DNA of 64,000 nucleotides from Haliea salexigens DSM 19537 (GCF_000423125.1 NZ_AUHJ01000011.1:1-64000); one strand, 5' to 3'; shown: positions 8,993-20,203, numbered from the stretch's first letter. Made by a program: numbers and translations. The notes: generated by a model not told the origin, from the letters alone.

Positions 8993-9504
8993 TGATGTTG
9001 CATAACGAGCTGGCATTGTTTCTCGCGCACTCGCTGGCCCTTGAGAGCGAGGCCCGGGAGCGCTACCTGGAATTGTCGGAATCGCTGGCCGCACACCACA
9101 ATGGCGATGCCGCCGCGTTCTTCCAGCGTATGGCGCGCGAAGCCGAGCAACATCTGGAAGAGGTGGCAGAACTCGCTGCCGACCAGGCACTGCCGCAGCT
9201 GCAGCCCTGGGACTACACCTGGCCCGGTCCTGAGGCACCCGAGAGCGCCAGCTATGAAGCGCTGCACTATCGCATGAGCCTCGGCGAGGCCATGCACCTT
9301 GCTCTCGGCAAAGAGCGCGATGCAGCGGCCTATTACCGGGAGGCAGCAAACGCCAGTCTGGACGCGGAAACCCGGCGCGTGGCGGCGGGCTTCGCCGCTG
9401 AGGAAGAGCGGCACGCCGCGGCGCTGGAGGCGATGATCGCCGAGCTGGACGAGCCGGGAGAGTATCACCGGCTGGATGAGGACGACCCACACCTGCCTGC
9501 CTGA
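8992..9504 (+). CDS. Ferritin-like / rubrerythrin-type diiron protein
   Basis: This 170-residue protein is predicted to be a four-helix bundle with a diiron centre. Two pairs of ligand motifs are visible: Glu in ALESEARERY with EAEQH, and Glu in GKERDAAAYY with EEERH. This matches the rubrerythrin-like ferritin superfamily without the C-terminal rubredoxin domain. Proteins of this class reduce peroxide or handle iron in the cytoplasm. Its start overlaps the korB stop by one base. A role protecting the oxygen-sensitive iron-sulfur enzyme encoded upstream is plausible but inferred. It has no signal peptide. Confidence 0.85.
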   Translation: MMLHNELALFLAHSLALESEARERYLELSESLAAHHNGDAAAFFQRMAREAEQHLEEVAELAADQALPQLQPWDYTWPGPEAPESASYEALHYRMSLGEAMHLALGKERDAAAYYREAANASLDAETRRVAAGFAAEEERHAAALEAMIAELDEPGEYHRLDEDDPHLPA

Positions 9505-9527
9505 CGTGGCTCATTCGCCAGCGCGCT

Positions 9528-9547
9528 GCGGGCCCTCGTGTGCCCGC
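9528..9547. terminator. Hairpin between convergent genes (weak terminator candidate)
   Basis: GCGGGC, an 8-base loop and GCCCGC form a perfect 6-bp GC stem followed by GTTT. It lies just past the ferritin-like stop and just before the stop of the convergent P450 gene. The T run is short, so Rho-independent activity is uncertain. Confidence 0.35.
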
Positions 9548-9549
9548 GT

Positions 9550-10722
9550 TTACCACCCTACGGGCAAACGAGCCGGCCCACGCAGAATCGCCCCGCGCGG
9601 GCTGGCGGCCTCCCGCTCCCGTAACTGCAAGCCGGGCAAGCGCTCCAGTATCACATCCAGGGCGACGGCGAGCTGGCGTCGCGCCAGGTGCATGCCCGGA
9701 CAAAGTCTCGGCCCGGGGCCAAAGCTGAGCAGCTTCTTGCTGCTGTCGCGGTGCAGGTCGAACACCTCTGGTTGCTCGAATACGCTGGGGTCGCGGTTGG
9801 CTGCGGCAATGGCAAAAAGACAAAAGGTGGCGGGGGGGATTTCTGTCCCGTGGAACTCAATGGCATGCGGCGCTGACAGCCGCGGCAATACGGCTACCGG
9901 TGTCTCCCAGCGCAGCAGTTCCTCAATGGCGCCGGCGCGAAGCGCGGGCTCTGCCAACAATGCCTGCCAGCGTTCGGGTTCTGCCAGCAGCGTGTATATC
10001 AGGTTGCCCAACGCGTCTGTGGTAGTGGAGGCGCCGGCGCTGAACAGCAGGCGGATGTGCGCGAGAACTTCCTCGTCGGTGAGCCTGCGCTCATCCACTT
10101 CAGCCGCCACGAGCCCGGAAAGAATGTCGTCGCGGGGTTCCTGCCGCCGTTCTGCCAGAATGGGCAGCAGGTATTGCGTGATCTCATCTGCGCATTGCCG
10201 CGAGTGCGCGGGGTCGCGCGGAAACTCGAGGAAACCCACGGCCCAGTCGCGAAAAACATCTTCTCGATTGGTGGGAATGCCAAGCATACGGCTGATCACG
10301 GCAAACGCCACGCGGTGTGTGAATTCGTGGGCGAAGTCGGCGCTGCGCCGCGCGCCCAACCGGTCAATCAGCTCGTGGGCTATGCGGGCCAGTCCTTCCT
10401 GTTCCATCGCTTCCACCACGCGCGACTGGAATGCGGGTGTGGCGAGACGCCGGTAGAGTCGGTGCTGGTCGCCTTCCATGGTCTGGAAGGTGACCCCTTG
10501 TACGGGCTCTATCGTGATGCGGTAGGCATCCGCGGGCGGAAAGCGGGCGTTGTCGCGGAAGGCTTCCGCCAGTGACTGGTGGCTGCAGATGAGAAAGGCG
10601 GGCTGCCCGCCGAACAGCGCGGGTTGCACCGGGCCGCGCTCGCGAGCGTCACGCAATGCATTGTGCAGCGCATTGCCGGTCAGGTCTTCATGCGCAAAAT
10701 CGTGCAGTTCTGCGGCGGGCAT
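9550..10722 (-). CDS. Cytochrome P450 (first of two)
   Basis: This 390-residue soluble class I-type bacterial P450 is a haem mono-oxygenase needing electrons from a ferredoxin and reductase that are not in the window. Visible motifs are the I-helix oxygen-activation segment LLFSAGASTTTD (about residue 240), the K-helix ExxR in EELLR, and the haem loop SFGPGPRLCPGMHLARRQ with the Cys ligand near residue 340. The N-terminus has no membrane anchor. It is convergent with the ferritin-like gene and divergent from the first ANL gene. The substrate is unknown; a hydrophobic alkyl, terpenoid or sterol compound is typical for such enzymes. Confidence 0.93.
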   Translation of the reverse strand: MPAAELHDFAHEDLTGNALHNALRDARERGPVQPALFGGQPAFLICSHQSLAEAFRDNARFPPADAYRITIEPVQGVTFQTMEGDQHRLYRRLATPAFQSRVVEAMEQEGLARIAHELIDRLGARRSADFAHEFTHRVAFAVISRMLGIPTNREDVFRDWAVGFLEFPRDPAHSRQCADEITQYLLPILAERRQEPRDDILSGLVAAEVDERRLTDEEVLAHIRLLFSAGASTTTDALGNLIYTLLAEPERWQALLAEPALRAGAIEELLRWETPVAVLPRLSAPHAIEFHGTEIPPATFCLFAIAAANRDPSVFEQPEVFDLHRDSSKKLLSFGPGPRLCPGMHLARRQLAVALDVILERLPGLQLREREAASPRGAILRGPARLPVGW

Positions 10723-10843
10723 CTTTAGGGGTCTCCAGCGTGGGTTTTTATCTCACTTCAAACTAGCAGCGTTTTCGGCTGCTGGCCACGCGGCGGTGTA
10801 GTATGTCTCACCAGCTACTCACACGGCGTTGCAGGCGCACCGC

Positions 10844-12292
10844 ATGTTCATCGCAGAGTACATTGCCGATTTTGCCTCGCGGGCCCCCGGGTCTCTGGCC
10901 GTCATTCACAACGGGCGCGCGATCTCCTACCGTGCGTTTGCTGGCGCTATCGCCCATGCATCGCGGGAGCTTGTACCGCATCTTCCCCCTCGACCCGCCA
11001 CGGTGGGAATCACAATAGATGATCTTGCGGACTGTTGGGTGGCAACCCTTGCCTTGCAGGCGCTTGGTTACACGACGATCTGCGCTGCATCACGTGAGGG
11101 GCTCGCCTCACTCGAGGTTGAAAACCTCTGTGCCATCGTGGTCAGTGCGGTAGAGGGACGTGTGCCGGAAGTGCAGGATGCAGCCCGGGTTTATGCCATG
11201 GACAAGCCCGTATACGAGGAAGTGCAACGGCTCGACGTGCCTGCGCTCGCAGAAACGACGGATGACTGCGGGCATATCCTCTATACATCGGGCACAACGG
11301 GTAAGTATAAAAAAGTATTCAAACCCGCCGCCACGCAGTGTGAGTCTGACCGGGAGCGTAGTCACCATCAGGCATTCGACAGCTCGACGAAATACCATAT
11401 GCTCGGCTTCGGCTTGTGGACCGCCATTGGTTTCAAGATGCCGCCTGCTGTGTGGTCTGTCGGCGGCACGGTGATTTTTGAACAGCGCACTGGCTGGCCG
11501 GAAAAATTTATCGCCAGCCGCTTCACTCATGCGACCCTGCTCCCGGATCAGGCCACGATCCTCAGCCAGAGTGAAGCCTTGCAAGACGCGGTTGGGCAGT
11601 GCGCCCCCCGGCCCACGGTCTCAGTGGGCGGGGGGTTCACGTCGGCCAGGGTGACGGCAAAGCTCGCCCGGGTTTTTCGTCTGCGGAGTATTTATGGCTG
11701 CACCGAGGTGAATGTGGGAGTTCTGTTTGAAGAGCTGGACGCGCCCCCTCCTGGAGGCTGGTTCACATTGCAGGGAGCGCGAGAGGTGGAAGTGGTGAAT
11801 GAGTTACATGAGCCCTGTGCGGCCAATGAGGTGGGCAGCTTGCGTATCAAGTTGACGGAGCTGGATGCCGCAGGGTATCTGGGCGATTCAGACACCACCC
11901 ATGCCGTGTTTCGCGCTGGCTATTTTTACCCCGGTGACACGGCGATACAGCGTGATGATGGCAGGATTCGAATCCTTGGCCGCGTTGCTGATGTCCTCAA
12001 CCTCGGCGGACAAAAAATCGCTGTTGCGCCAATCGAGGCAAACCTGCAAAACCTGCTTCAGGTCGATTATGTTTGCTTGTTTGCGGGCGTCAATGCGGCC
12101 GGTGAGCCCGAGGCGGTGATAGCGATGGAGACCGCTGAGCAGCCCGACCAGGAGCGGCTCGACCATGTGGGACGGGAATTCTCGCAGTGGGGTGAGGTGC
12201 GCTTTGCCCTGGTCGACAGATTTCCACGCACGCAATCCGGTACCAGCAAGATTGACCGCAAACGGCTGAGAGGTTTGCTTTTCCCCGATTGA
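10844..12292 (+). CDS. ANL superfamily AMP-forming acyl-CoA synthetase/ligase, copy 1
   Basis: This 482-residue enzyme is expected to activate a carboxylic acid as an acyl-adenylate. I chose the ATG at 10844 (MFIAEYIADFA) because it aligns with the start of copy 2 and gives exactly the same length; a TTG at 10829 is possible. The P-loop is HILYTSGTTGKYKKV, with Lys where most relatives have Pro. YGCTE, YPGD, RILGR and the C-terminal lysine in SGTSKIDRK are present, so it looks catalytically complete. At 482 residues it is shorter than most acyl-CoA synthetases (about 520-560). It is the first of a tandem pair between two P450 genes. The substrate cannot be predicted. Confidence 0.87.
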   Translation: MFIAEYIADFASRAPGSLAVIHNGRAISYRAFAGAIAHASRELVPHLPPRPATVGITIDDLADCWVATLALQALGYTTICAASREGLASLEVENLCAIVVSAVEGRVPEVQDAARVYAMDKPVYEEVQRLDVPALAETTDDCGHILYTSGTTGKYKKVFKPAATQCESDRERSHHQAFDSSTKYHMLGFGLWTAIGFKMPPAVWSVGGTVIFEQRTGWPEKFIASRFTHATLLPDQATILSQSEALQDAVGQCAPRPTVSVGGGFTSARVTAKLARVFRLRSIYGCTEVNVGVLFEELDAPPPGGWFTLQGAREVEVVNELHEPCAANEVGSLRIKLTELDAAGYLGDSDTTHAVFRAGYFYPGDTAIQRDDGRIRILGRVADVLNLGGQKIAVAPIEANLQNLLQVDYVCLFAGVNAAGEPEAVIAMETAEQPDQERLDHVGREFSQWGEVRFALVDRFPRTQSGTSKIDRKRLRGLLFPD

Positions 12293-12440
12293 TGTCAGTT
12301 GCCGGTGCGGTTTGCGTTCATCGGTACGTGCCTGACAGAGATCAATGACACGTTGGTCAGGCTTCAAACCCTGCGCGTTCGCGCCTGCAGGGTGTGGTAA
12401 CGTCATGATTATGCACGTTTGTTGTTGCCAGAGAACACGC

Positions 12441-13889
12441 ATGATTATCGCCCAATACATCTTCAGCTTCGCCGCACGGACACCGGCGGCACCTGCCATG
12501 GTGCACAACGACCGCACGATATCCTATCGTGCGTTTGCCGGTGCGATTGCCCGGGCCTCCGCGGAGCTGCCACTACACCTATCACCGCCCTCGGGCACCG
12601 TGGCAATCAAGATACACAACCTCGCACACTGCTGGGTGGCGACGCTAGCGCTCCAGGCGCGGGGGTATACCACTATCTGCGTTGGATCGCTGGATGTGCT
12701 GGTTGCTCTCGAGGTCAGGAACTTGCGGGCCATTGTTGTCAGTGCCGCGGAGGAAAATCTGCAGGCAGCGGAGGATCTCCCCCCCGTTTACGCCATGGGC
12801 CGGCCTGTGTTCGACGATATACAGGACTTCGAGGTGCCTGCGTTGGCGGAAGATGTGCATGCATGCGGGCATATTCTTTACACCTCGGGGACGACAGGGA
12901 AGTACAAAAAGGTGCTGGTGCCAGCCCGTACGCAACGGGAGGCCGACCGTGAGCGATGTGATTTCCAGGCGTATGACAGCTCAACCCGATATCACGCGCT
13001 GGGCTTTGGCTTGTGGACAGGCAATGGCTACAAGGCACCCTCTTCCGTGTGGTCAGTCGGAGGTACCGCAATTCTTGATCAGCGCAGCGACTGGGCAGAG
13101 TCCTTTGTCTCCAGTGGCGTGACACGGGCAACGCTACTACCGGACCTGGCCCTGAAGCTGAGTGAATGCGCGAGCTTGCGCAGCCTGCCGCCCCGCAGGG
13201 GTGCTCGCCCCGTTTTCTCGATGAGTGGCGGCTTTGTCTCAGCGAAGGCCACCGCCGTGCTGAGCCAGTATTTCGATCTGGTCAATTCTTATGGATGCAC
13301 CGAGGTCGGTCTGGGCGTGTTGTTCCATGATTACTCGCTGCCGGCGCACCTCAGCTGGATGAAGTCCACGGGTGCTCGCGTGGTTGAGGTGGAGAACGAG
13401 CAGGGTCAGGTGAGCGCGCTCAACGAGGAGGGGCGATTGCGTATCAAGCTTACCGAGCTGGATGCCGATGGCTACCTGGACGACGCAGACGCGAGCAGAT
13501 TGGCATTCAGCAAGGGTTACTTTTATCCCGGTGACCTCGCCCTGCAACGCGAGGACGGCGCTTTTCGTATCCTGGGCCGCGCGGCGGACGTGGTGAATCT
13601 CGGCGGACAAAAATTGGCTGTCGCACCCATTGAGGCCAACCTTCAGGACGTCCTGCAGGTTGACTACGTGTGCCTGTTCGCCGGGATGACGGCCACCGGC
13701 GAGCCCGAGGCGGTGATTGCGATGGAGGCTCCCGAACTGCCCGGCGAGGATCGTCTCGAACACGTAGGGCAGGAATTCTCGCAATGGGGTGAGGTGCGCT
13801 TTGCCCTGGTCGACAGGTTTCCACGCACACAATCCGGAACCAGCAAGATTGACCGCAAGCGCTTGCGGAGTCTCGTTTTTCCCGATTAG
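12441..13889 (+). CDS. ANL superfamily AMP-forming acyl-CoA synthetase/ligase, copy 2
   Basis: This is the tandem paralogue of the preceding gene, also 482 residues from the ATG at 12441. An upstream in-frame start at 12345 would add 32 residues with no match to copy 1. The motifs mirror copy 1: HILYTSGTTGKYKKV, SYGCTEVGLGVLF, YPGDLALQ, RILGR and SGTSKIDRK. The N-terminal and middle parts have diverged clearly, while the last 40 or so residues and their DNA are nearly identical. This suggests duplication followed by divergence of the acid-binding part, or gene conversion at the 3' end. The two may have different substrates or form a heteromer. Confidence 0.87.
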   Translation: MIIAQYIFSFAARTPAAPAMVHNDRTISYRAFAGAIARASAELPLHLSPPSGTVAIKIHNLAHCWVATLALQARGYTTICVGSLDVLVALEVRNLRAIVVSAAEENLQAAEDLPPVYAMGRPVFDDIQDFEVPALAEDVHACGHILYTSGTTGKYKKVLVPARTQREADRERCDFQAYDSSTRYHALGFGLWTGNGYKAPSSVWSVGGTAILDQRSDWAESFVSSGVTRATLLPDLALKLSECASLRSLPPRRGARPVFSMSGGFVSAKATAVLSQYFDLVNSYGCTEVGLGVLFHDYSLPAHLSWMKSTGARVVEVENEQGQVSALNEEGRLRIKLTELDADGYLDDADASRLAFSKGYFYPGDLALQREDGAFRILGRAADVVNLGGQKLAVAPIEANLQDVLQVDYVCLFAGMTATGEPEAVIAMEAPELPGEDRLEHVGQEFSQWGEVRFALVDRFPRTQSGTSKIDRKRLRSLVFPD

Positions 13890-14010
13890 CCGCCGGGCCC
13901 CGTCAGCGCTCGTCGCGAGCCTCTCGCCATCAATTCGGCTCGCACCCTACACTTCCGGCGCGTGCCGCACTAGACTGGTCGCATAACCCGACTCAAGGAG
14001 AAGCACTCGC

Positions 14011-14364
14011 GTGGCCTATGACCTCACCGGCAAGATCAAACTCATCCAGGAACCCCAAACCTTCAACAGCGGCTTTACCAAGCGTGAAATGGTGGTGACG
14101 GTTGAGGACGGGAAATATCCCCAGGACATCAGCCTGGAATTCGTGCAGGACAAGATCGGCCTGCTTGAGGGGTTGCAGCCCGGCCAGGAAGTGACGGTCA
14201 CCTTTGATATCCGCGGGCGTGAGTACAACGGCCGCTACTTCAATAACCTGCAGGGCTGGAAGATCAGCGCCGCCGGCGCGCCCGCACAGGCTCAGGACGA
14301 CTATGCGGGCATGCCCTATCAGGCCGGTGACCCTGGCCCGACGGATGACGACATTCCGTTCTAG
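14011..14364 (+). CDS. DUF3127 family protein with SSB-like acidic C-terminal tip
   Basis: This 117-residue protein starts at GTG, supported by an AAGGAG site ending 10 bases upstream. The body (MAYDLTGKIKLIQEPQTF, FTKREMVVTVEDG, GLQPGQEVTVTFDIRGREYNGRYFNNLQGWKI) matches DUF3127, which is predicted to adopt an OB-like fold. The C-terminal 30 residues form a Gly/Pro/Gln-rich linker ending in DDDIPF, the same tip that E. coli SSB uses to recruit repair and replication proteins. A single-stranded nucleic acid-binding role is therefore plausible but inferred. Its position among P450 and ANL genes gives no metabolic clue. Confidence 0.8.
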   Translation: MAYDLTGKIKLIQEPQTFNSGFTKREMVVTVEDGKYPQDISLEFVQDKIGLLEGLQPGQEVTVTFDIRGREYNGRYFNNLQGWKISAAGAPAQAQDDYAGMPYQAGDPGPTDDDIPF

Positions 14365-14408
14365 GCGGTGCATGATAGGCCCTGATGAGGCCAGAAGAGC
14401 ATAAGAAC

Positions 14409-15626
14409 ATGAGCACCGCCACCCGCACATCCGCCAGTGATTGGTTCTTCCCGGAAATCGACTTTGCGATTGATCCGCTGCCCGATTTTCACTCGCGCAT
14501 GGCCGAGCTGCGCGATTCCGGCCAGCGCGTGGTGCCGGTCAAATACCTGGGTGAAACCGCCTGGATTATTCTGCGTCACGATGACGTGTCCGCGCTTTAT
14601 CGCAACGAGGCGGGCGTGCCCGCCGGCCCAGCTTACCGCAGGCATTCCGAACCCGCCCAGGGCAAGACGCTGCTCTGTATGGAGGGTGACGAACACCGCG
14701 TTAACCGCCTGCTGGTATCCGGCGCGTTTCACCCGGGCGCCATACGGCGCAGCATCAGTACGCTGCTGCGGCCACTGGCGGATGAGCTGATCGATGGTCT
14801 GACAGGCCAGACCGGTGTGGACCTGGTGGCGGCCTATACCCACCGCTACCCCTTCAAGGTAATTACCGGCCTGCTGGGCATTCCGGTGGCAGATGAGCCC
14901 GAGCTTCACCAGTGGTTGCAGGGTCTGTTCCAGTTCCCCTGGAACCCCGAGCTGGCGCTGGAGGCACGCGCTGCTATCACCGCGTACCTCGCTCCCATCG
15001 TACGGCAACGTCGTGCCGATCCCCGCGAGGATCTTCTGTCGCTGTTGGCGACAGCCGTGGTGGAGGGCAAACAGCTCTCGGACGAAGAGATTTTTTCTTT
15101 CGTGCGGCTCATTTTCCCGGCCGGCGCAGACACCACGTACTTGTCGCTGGGCAGCCTGCTGTGGGCGGTTTTGCGGGACGACACCCTGCGTCAGCAGTTG
15201 CGGGCCGAGCCGGCGCTGCACGCGGCGGCGGTGGACGAGGGTTTGCGGCTGTATGGGGCGGTCTGCCTGCAGCCGCGCTACACCGAGCGGGAGGTTGTAG
15301 TGGCGGGTGTCACCATCCCCGCCAACTCACCCCTGTTGTACGGCAATGCCACGGCCAATCGCGACCCGGCGGTGTTTGCAGATGCCGACACGTTCCAGCT
15401 CGACCGAGGTGCGCACCACAAATCGGTCACCTTTGGTGGCGGGCCCCATTTCTGCCTCGGCTCGCACCTGGCGCGCGCGGAAATCGAGGTGTCGTTGGGA
15501 GCCCTGTTGGCCCGTTTGCCGGGGCTGAGGCTGGCGGATCCTGCGCAGCCTGGGCCGCAGGGGGCGGTACTGCGTGGGGTGCGGGAGCTGCCTGTGCTGT
15601 TCGACACCGTGTTGCCAGCGGAGTAG
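14409..15626 (+). CDS. Cytochrome P450 (second of two)
   Basis: This 405-residue soluble P450 starts at the ATG at 14409; an in-frame ATG at 14385 would add eight residues. Motifs are FPAGADTTYLS in the I-helix, EGLR as the ExxR motif, and TFGGGPHFCLGSHLARAE with the haem Cys near residue 349. It shares the general plan of the first P450 but is clearly different in sequence, so the pair is not a recent duplication. No ferredoxin or ferredoxin reductase gene is nearby. It is convergent with the SnoaL-like gene, with a six-base gap. Confidence 0.93.
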   Translation: MSTATRTSASDWFFPEIDFAIDPLPDFHSRMAELRDSGQRVVPVKYLGETAWIILRHDDVSALYRNEAGVPAGPAYRRHSEPAQGKTLLCMEGDEHRVNRLLVSGAFHPGAIRRSISTLLRPLADELIDGLTGQTGVDLVAAYTHRYPFKVITGLLGIPVADEPELHQWLQGLFQFPWNPELALEARAAITAYLAPIVRQRRADPREDLLSLLATAVVEGKQLSDEEIFSFVRLIFPAGADTTYLSLGSLLWAVLRDDTLRQQLRAEPALHAAAVDEGLRLYGAVCLQPRYTEREVVVAGVTIPANSPLLYGNATANRDPAVFADADTFQLDRGAHHKSVTFGGGPHFCLGSHLARAEIEVSLGALLARLPGLRLADPAQPGPQGAVLRGVRELPVLFDTVLPAE

Positions 15627-15631
15627 CTCGC

Positions 15632-16141
15632 TCAGGATGGCTGCGGCGGCATATGGTTGCCTGCCCAGACAACCGTGTCATTTCCGCTGGAGTAGTCAGT
15701 GATGAAGGCCGAGCACACGTTGAAGGTACTGGCGCTGATCAGCCAATCGCCATCAATGCGACGGTACTCGTCTTCGTAAAAGCCGCTGAGTTGCACGGTG
15801 GTCTTGTCCTGTGTGTTGATGCTGTGGAAGCGCAGCCCCACGCGGCCTCGTGCGCTGTCAGGCCCTGTTATCTCCACCAGCGGGTTCTGTGCGTGGTGCA
15901 TGTCGACAATGTGTTCATGGCAGCCGAGTTCAACAAAGACGGCGACAAAATCCTCGCGGTTGGCAAATTGGCCTATGTGCCCGAAGTTGATCTCCACCGG
16001 TCCTGGGGCAAAACAGGCGGTTACGCGCTCCGGGGCCTTGTCGTCACAGGCATTCAGATAGCGGTATTTGAGTTCGCAAATGGCCTGCTTGTCGAGCAGA
16101 GCCTGCAAAGAGTCCTGCTGGTCGGTGCTGTGGTTGGACAT
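15632..16141 (-). CDS. SnoaL-like / nuclear transport factor 2 family protein
   Basis: This 169-residue protein has the cone-shaped alpha+beta barrel signature of SnoaL-like domains. The N-terminal helix with KQAICELKYRYLNACDDK, the FGHIGQFANRE segment, and the final strands (GFYEDEYRRIDGDWLISAS) fit the SnoaL_4 group. Family members include isomerases, dehydratases and ring-hydroxylating accessory proteins acting on small hydrophobic molecules. It has no signal peptide. Placement next to a P450 and near two ANL enzymes suggests a shared metabolic route, but the reaction is not predictable. Confidence 0.8.
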   Translation of the reverse strand: MSNHSTDQQDSLQALLDKQAICELKYRYLNACDDKAPERVTACFAPGPVEINFGHIGQFANREDFVAVFVELGCHEHIVDMHHAQNPLVEITGPDSARGRVGLRFHSINTQDKTTVQLSGFYEDEYRRIDGDWLISASTFNVCSAFITDYSSGNDTVVWAGNHMPPQPS

Positions 16142-16325
16142 GGTGATCTCCTCGGCGTGAAAGCGCTTTCGCGAAGAGCTTACCGGAGACGTCCCCGGCT
16201 GTAATTGTCCGGCCAGGGAAACGCTCTACCCCGGCAATTTCTTGAACCACGGGGCAGAGGTTGGCGCAGACCGCCATATCCAGTTCGGCAGGCCTGCGTG
16301 GTGGCTGGTGTTACCCGCGTTGCCC

Positions 16326-16802
16326 TCAGCGCATTGCGCGCAGCATCCAGGCGGTTTTCTCGTGGATGCGCATGCGGTCGGAGATCAGCGCCGCGGACGA
16401 TTCATCATCCGCCTCCTGTGCCGGTCCCAGCGCGTCGCGGCAGGTTTTAACCACCTGCTCGTGTCCACGATTGAGGATCTCGACCATATCAGTGGCTGCA
16501 GGCACACCGTCCACTTCCTGGATGGAGCTGAGCGCCGCGAAGGCCTTGTAGGTGCCGGGGGCGACCTCCCCGAGCGTGCGAATACGCTCGGCGATGTCAT
16601 CGACCGCGGTAGCCAGTTCGGTGTAGTGCTCCTCGAACATCAGGTGCAACTGGCGGAACTGCGGTCCGGTCACGTTCCAGTGGAAGTTATGGGTTTGCAG
16701 GTAGAGCGTGTAGGAATCCGCCAGCAAGCGCTTAAGACCTTCTGCCACACGGGCGCGGTCGGAACTGGAGATGCCGATATCAATGTCTGTCATGTGTGTC
16801 AC
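16326..16802 (-). CDS. dps: Dps / ferritin-like DNA-protection protein
   Basis: This 158-residue Dps-family protein forms dodecamers that oxidise ferrous iron with hydrogen peroxide and store it, protecting DNA. The ferroxidase ligands are in [29 protein letters not shown] (His, His, Asp/Glu region, about residues 35-65). The length is typical. Translation could start at M1 or M4. It follows katG on the same strand with an eight-base gap, so the two are probably one oxidative-stress operon. A basic N-terminal tail of the DNA-binding type is not evident. Confidence 0.93.
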   Translation of the reverse strand: MTHMTDIDIGISSSDRARVAEGLKRLLADSYTLYLQTHNFHWNVTGPQFRQLHLMFEEHYTELATAVDDIAERIRTLGEVAPGTYKAFAALSSIQEVDGVPAATDMVEILNRGHEQVVKTCRDALGPAQEADDESSAALISDRMRIHEKTAWMLRAMR

Positions 16803-16810
16803 TCCTCTAA

Positions 16811-19180
<2,370 letters not shown>

Positions 19181-20203
19181 TCAGGTCCCTACATCGAGCT
19201 TGGAGGGTGCCCCGGCTACCTCCTGAACCAATCGTGGCAGCAGGTAGCCGGGCAGGCGTGCAGCCATCTCCTGGTGCAACGCCAGGGCTTGTGCGCGATC
19301 CACTTCAAAGTGCGCGGCACCGTCCACCCGGTCGAGCAGGTGCAGGTAGTAGGGTAGTGCACCGGCATCAAACAGACGTTCGCTGAGTGCGACCTGCGCT
19401 GCCGCTGAGTCGTTGATGCCTGCCAGCAACACGGCCTGATTGAGCAGGGTGATACCCGCGGTGCGCAGGCGGGCAAAAGCCGCCACCACATCGGCGTCGA
19501 TTTCATTGGCGTGGTTGCTGTGCACCACCACTGTGCTCTGCAGGCGTGAGTGGGTGAGGACCTGCAGCAGGCCTTCGGTGATCCGCTGGGGGATGACGAT
19601 CGGCAGGCGTGTGTGTACCCGCAGGCGCCGTACGTGCGCAATGTCGGCAATCTGCACCACCAGCGCCGCCAGCTGTTTGTCGTTGGCCATGAGTGGGTCG
19701 CCGCCACTCAATATGACTTCGCTGATGCTCGCATCCCGCGCGATATACTCCAGCGCGGTAGACCACTCGCTGCGGCTGTTCTGGTTATCGGCATAGGGGA
19801 AATGCCTGCGGAAACAATACCGGCAATGAATGGCGCAGCTGCCGGTGACGATCAGCAATACCCGCCCATGGTACTTGTGAATAATGCCCGGGTGCGGATT
19901 GGCGCTGCCGGTTTCACCGGTCGGGTCGGCGCTGAAACCCGGCGCTGGCTGCATTTCCTGTGCCCCGGCAAGCACCTGCAGCAGAAGGGGGTCCCGCGGG
20001 TCGCCCTGGCGCATGCGCGACACAAAGGCGCGCGGTACACGCAGCGGGAAGGATTGCCGCGCTGCCTCACTCCAGCCCAGTGCCGCGGGGGGGATATCCA
20101 GGGCGGCACAGAGTTCAGCGGGTGAGCTGATCAGGTCGCGTAGCGCGGCCTGCCAGTCGGTGTCGGAGGCCAGTGTGTTGTGCAGGGGGATCGGGGACGA
20201 CAT
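19181..20203 (-). CDS. epmB: EF-P beta-lysylation protein EpmB (lysine 2,3-aminomutase family radical SAM)
   Basis: This 340-residue radical SAM/PLP enzyme converts alpha-lysine to (R)-beta-lysine, which EpmA attaches to elongation factor P. The ATG at 20203 (MSSPIPLHNTL) gives the usual EpmB length; the longer frame adds 40 unrelated residues and overlaps the gene before it. The cluster motif is CAIHCRYC. ILSGGDPL and the HTRLPIVIP strand are typical of the KamA family. The C-terminal LLPRLVQEVAG region carries the PLP-contacting end. It lies seven bases after the puuB-like gene. epmA and efp are not in the window. Confidence 0.93.
   Translation of the reverse strand: MSSPIPLHNTLASDTDWQAALRDLISSPAELCAALDIPPAALGWSEAARQSFPLRVPRAFVSRMRQGDPRDPLLLQVLAGAQEMQPAPGFSADPTGETGSANPHPGIIHKYHGRVLLIVTGSCAIHCRYCFRRHFPYADNQNSRSEWSTALEYIARDASISEVILSGGDPLMANDKQLAALVVQIADIAHVRRLRVHTRLPIVIPQRITEGLLQVLTHSRLQSTVVVHSNHANEIDADVVAAFARLRTAGITLLNQAVLLAGINDSAAAQVALSERLFDAGALPYYLHLLDRVDGAAHFEVDRAQALALHQEMAARLPGYLLPRLVQEVAGAPSKLDVGT

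Noticed and set aside
8456-9823. 455-residue minus-strand frame across korB and the ferritin-like gene
   Set aside because: Arg/Pro-rich shadow with no motif; it conflicts with two real genes.
13908-13920. Hairpin GCTCG/CGAGC after the second ANL gene
   Set aside because: No T tract follows and the stem is only five base pairs, so it was not listed as a terminator.
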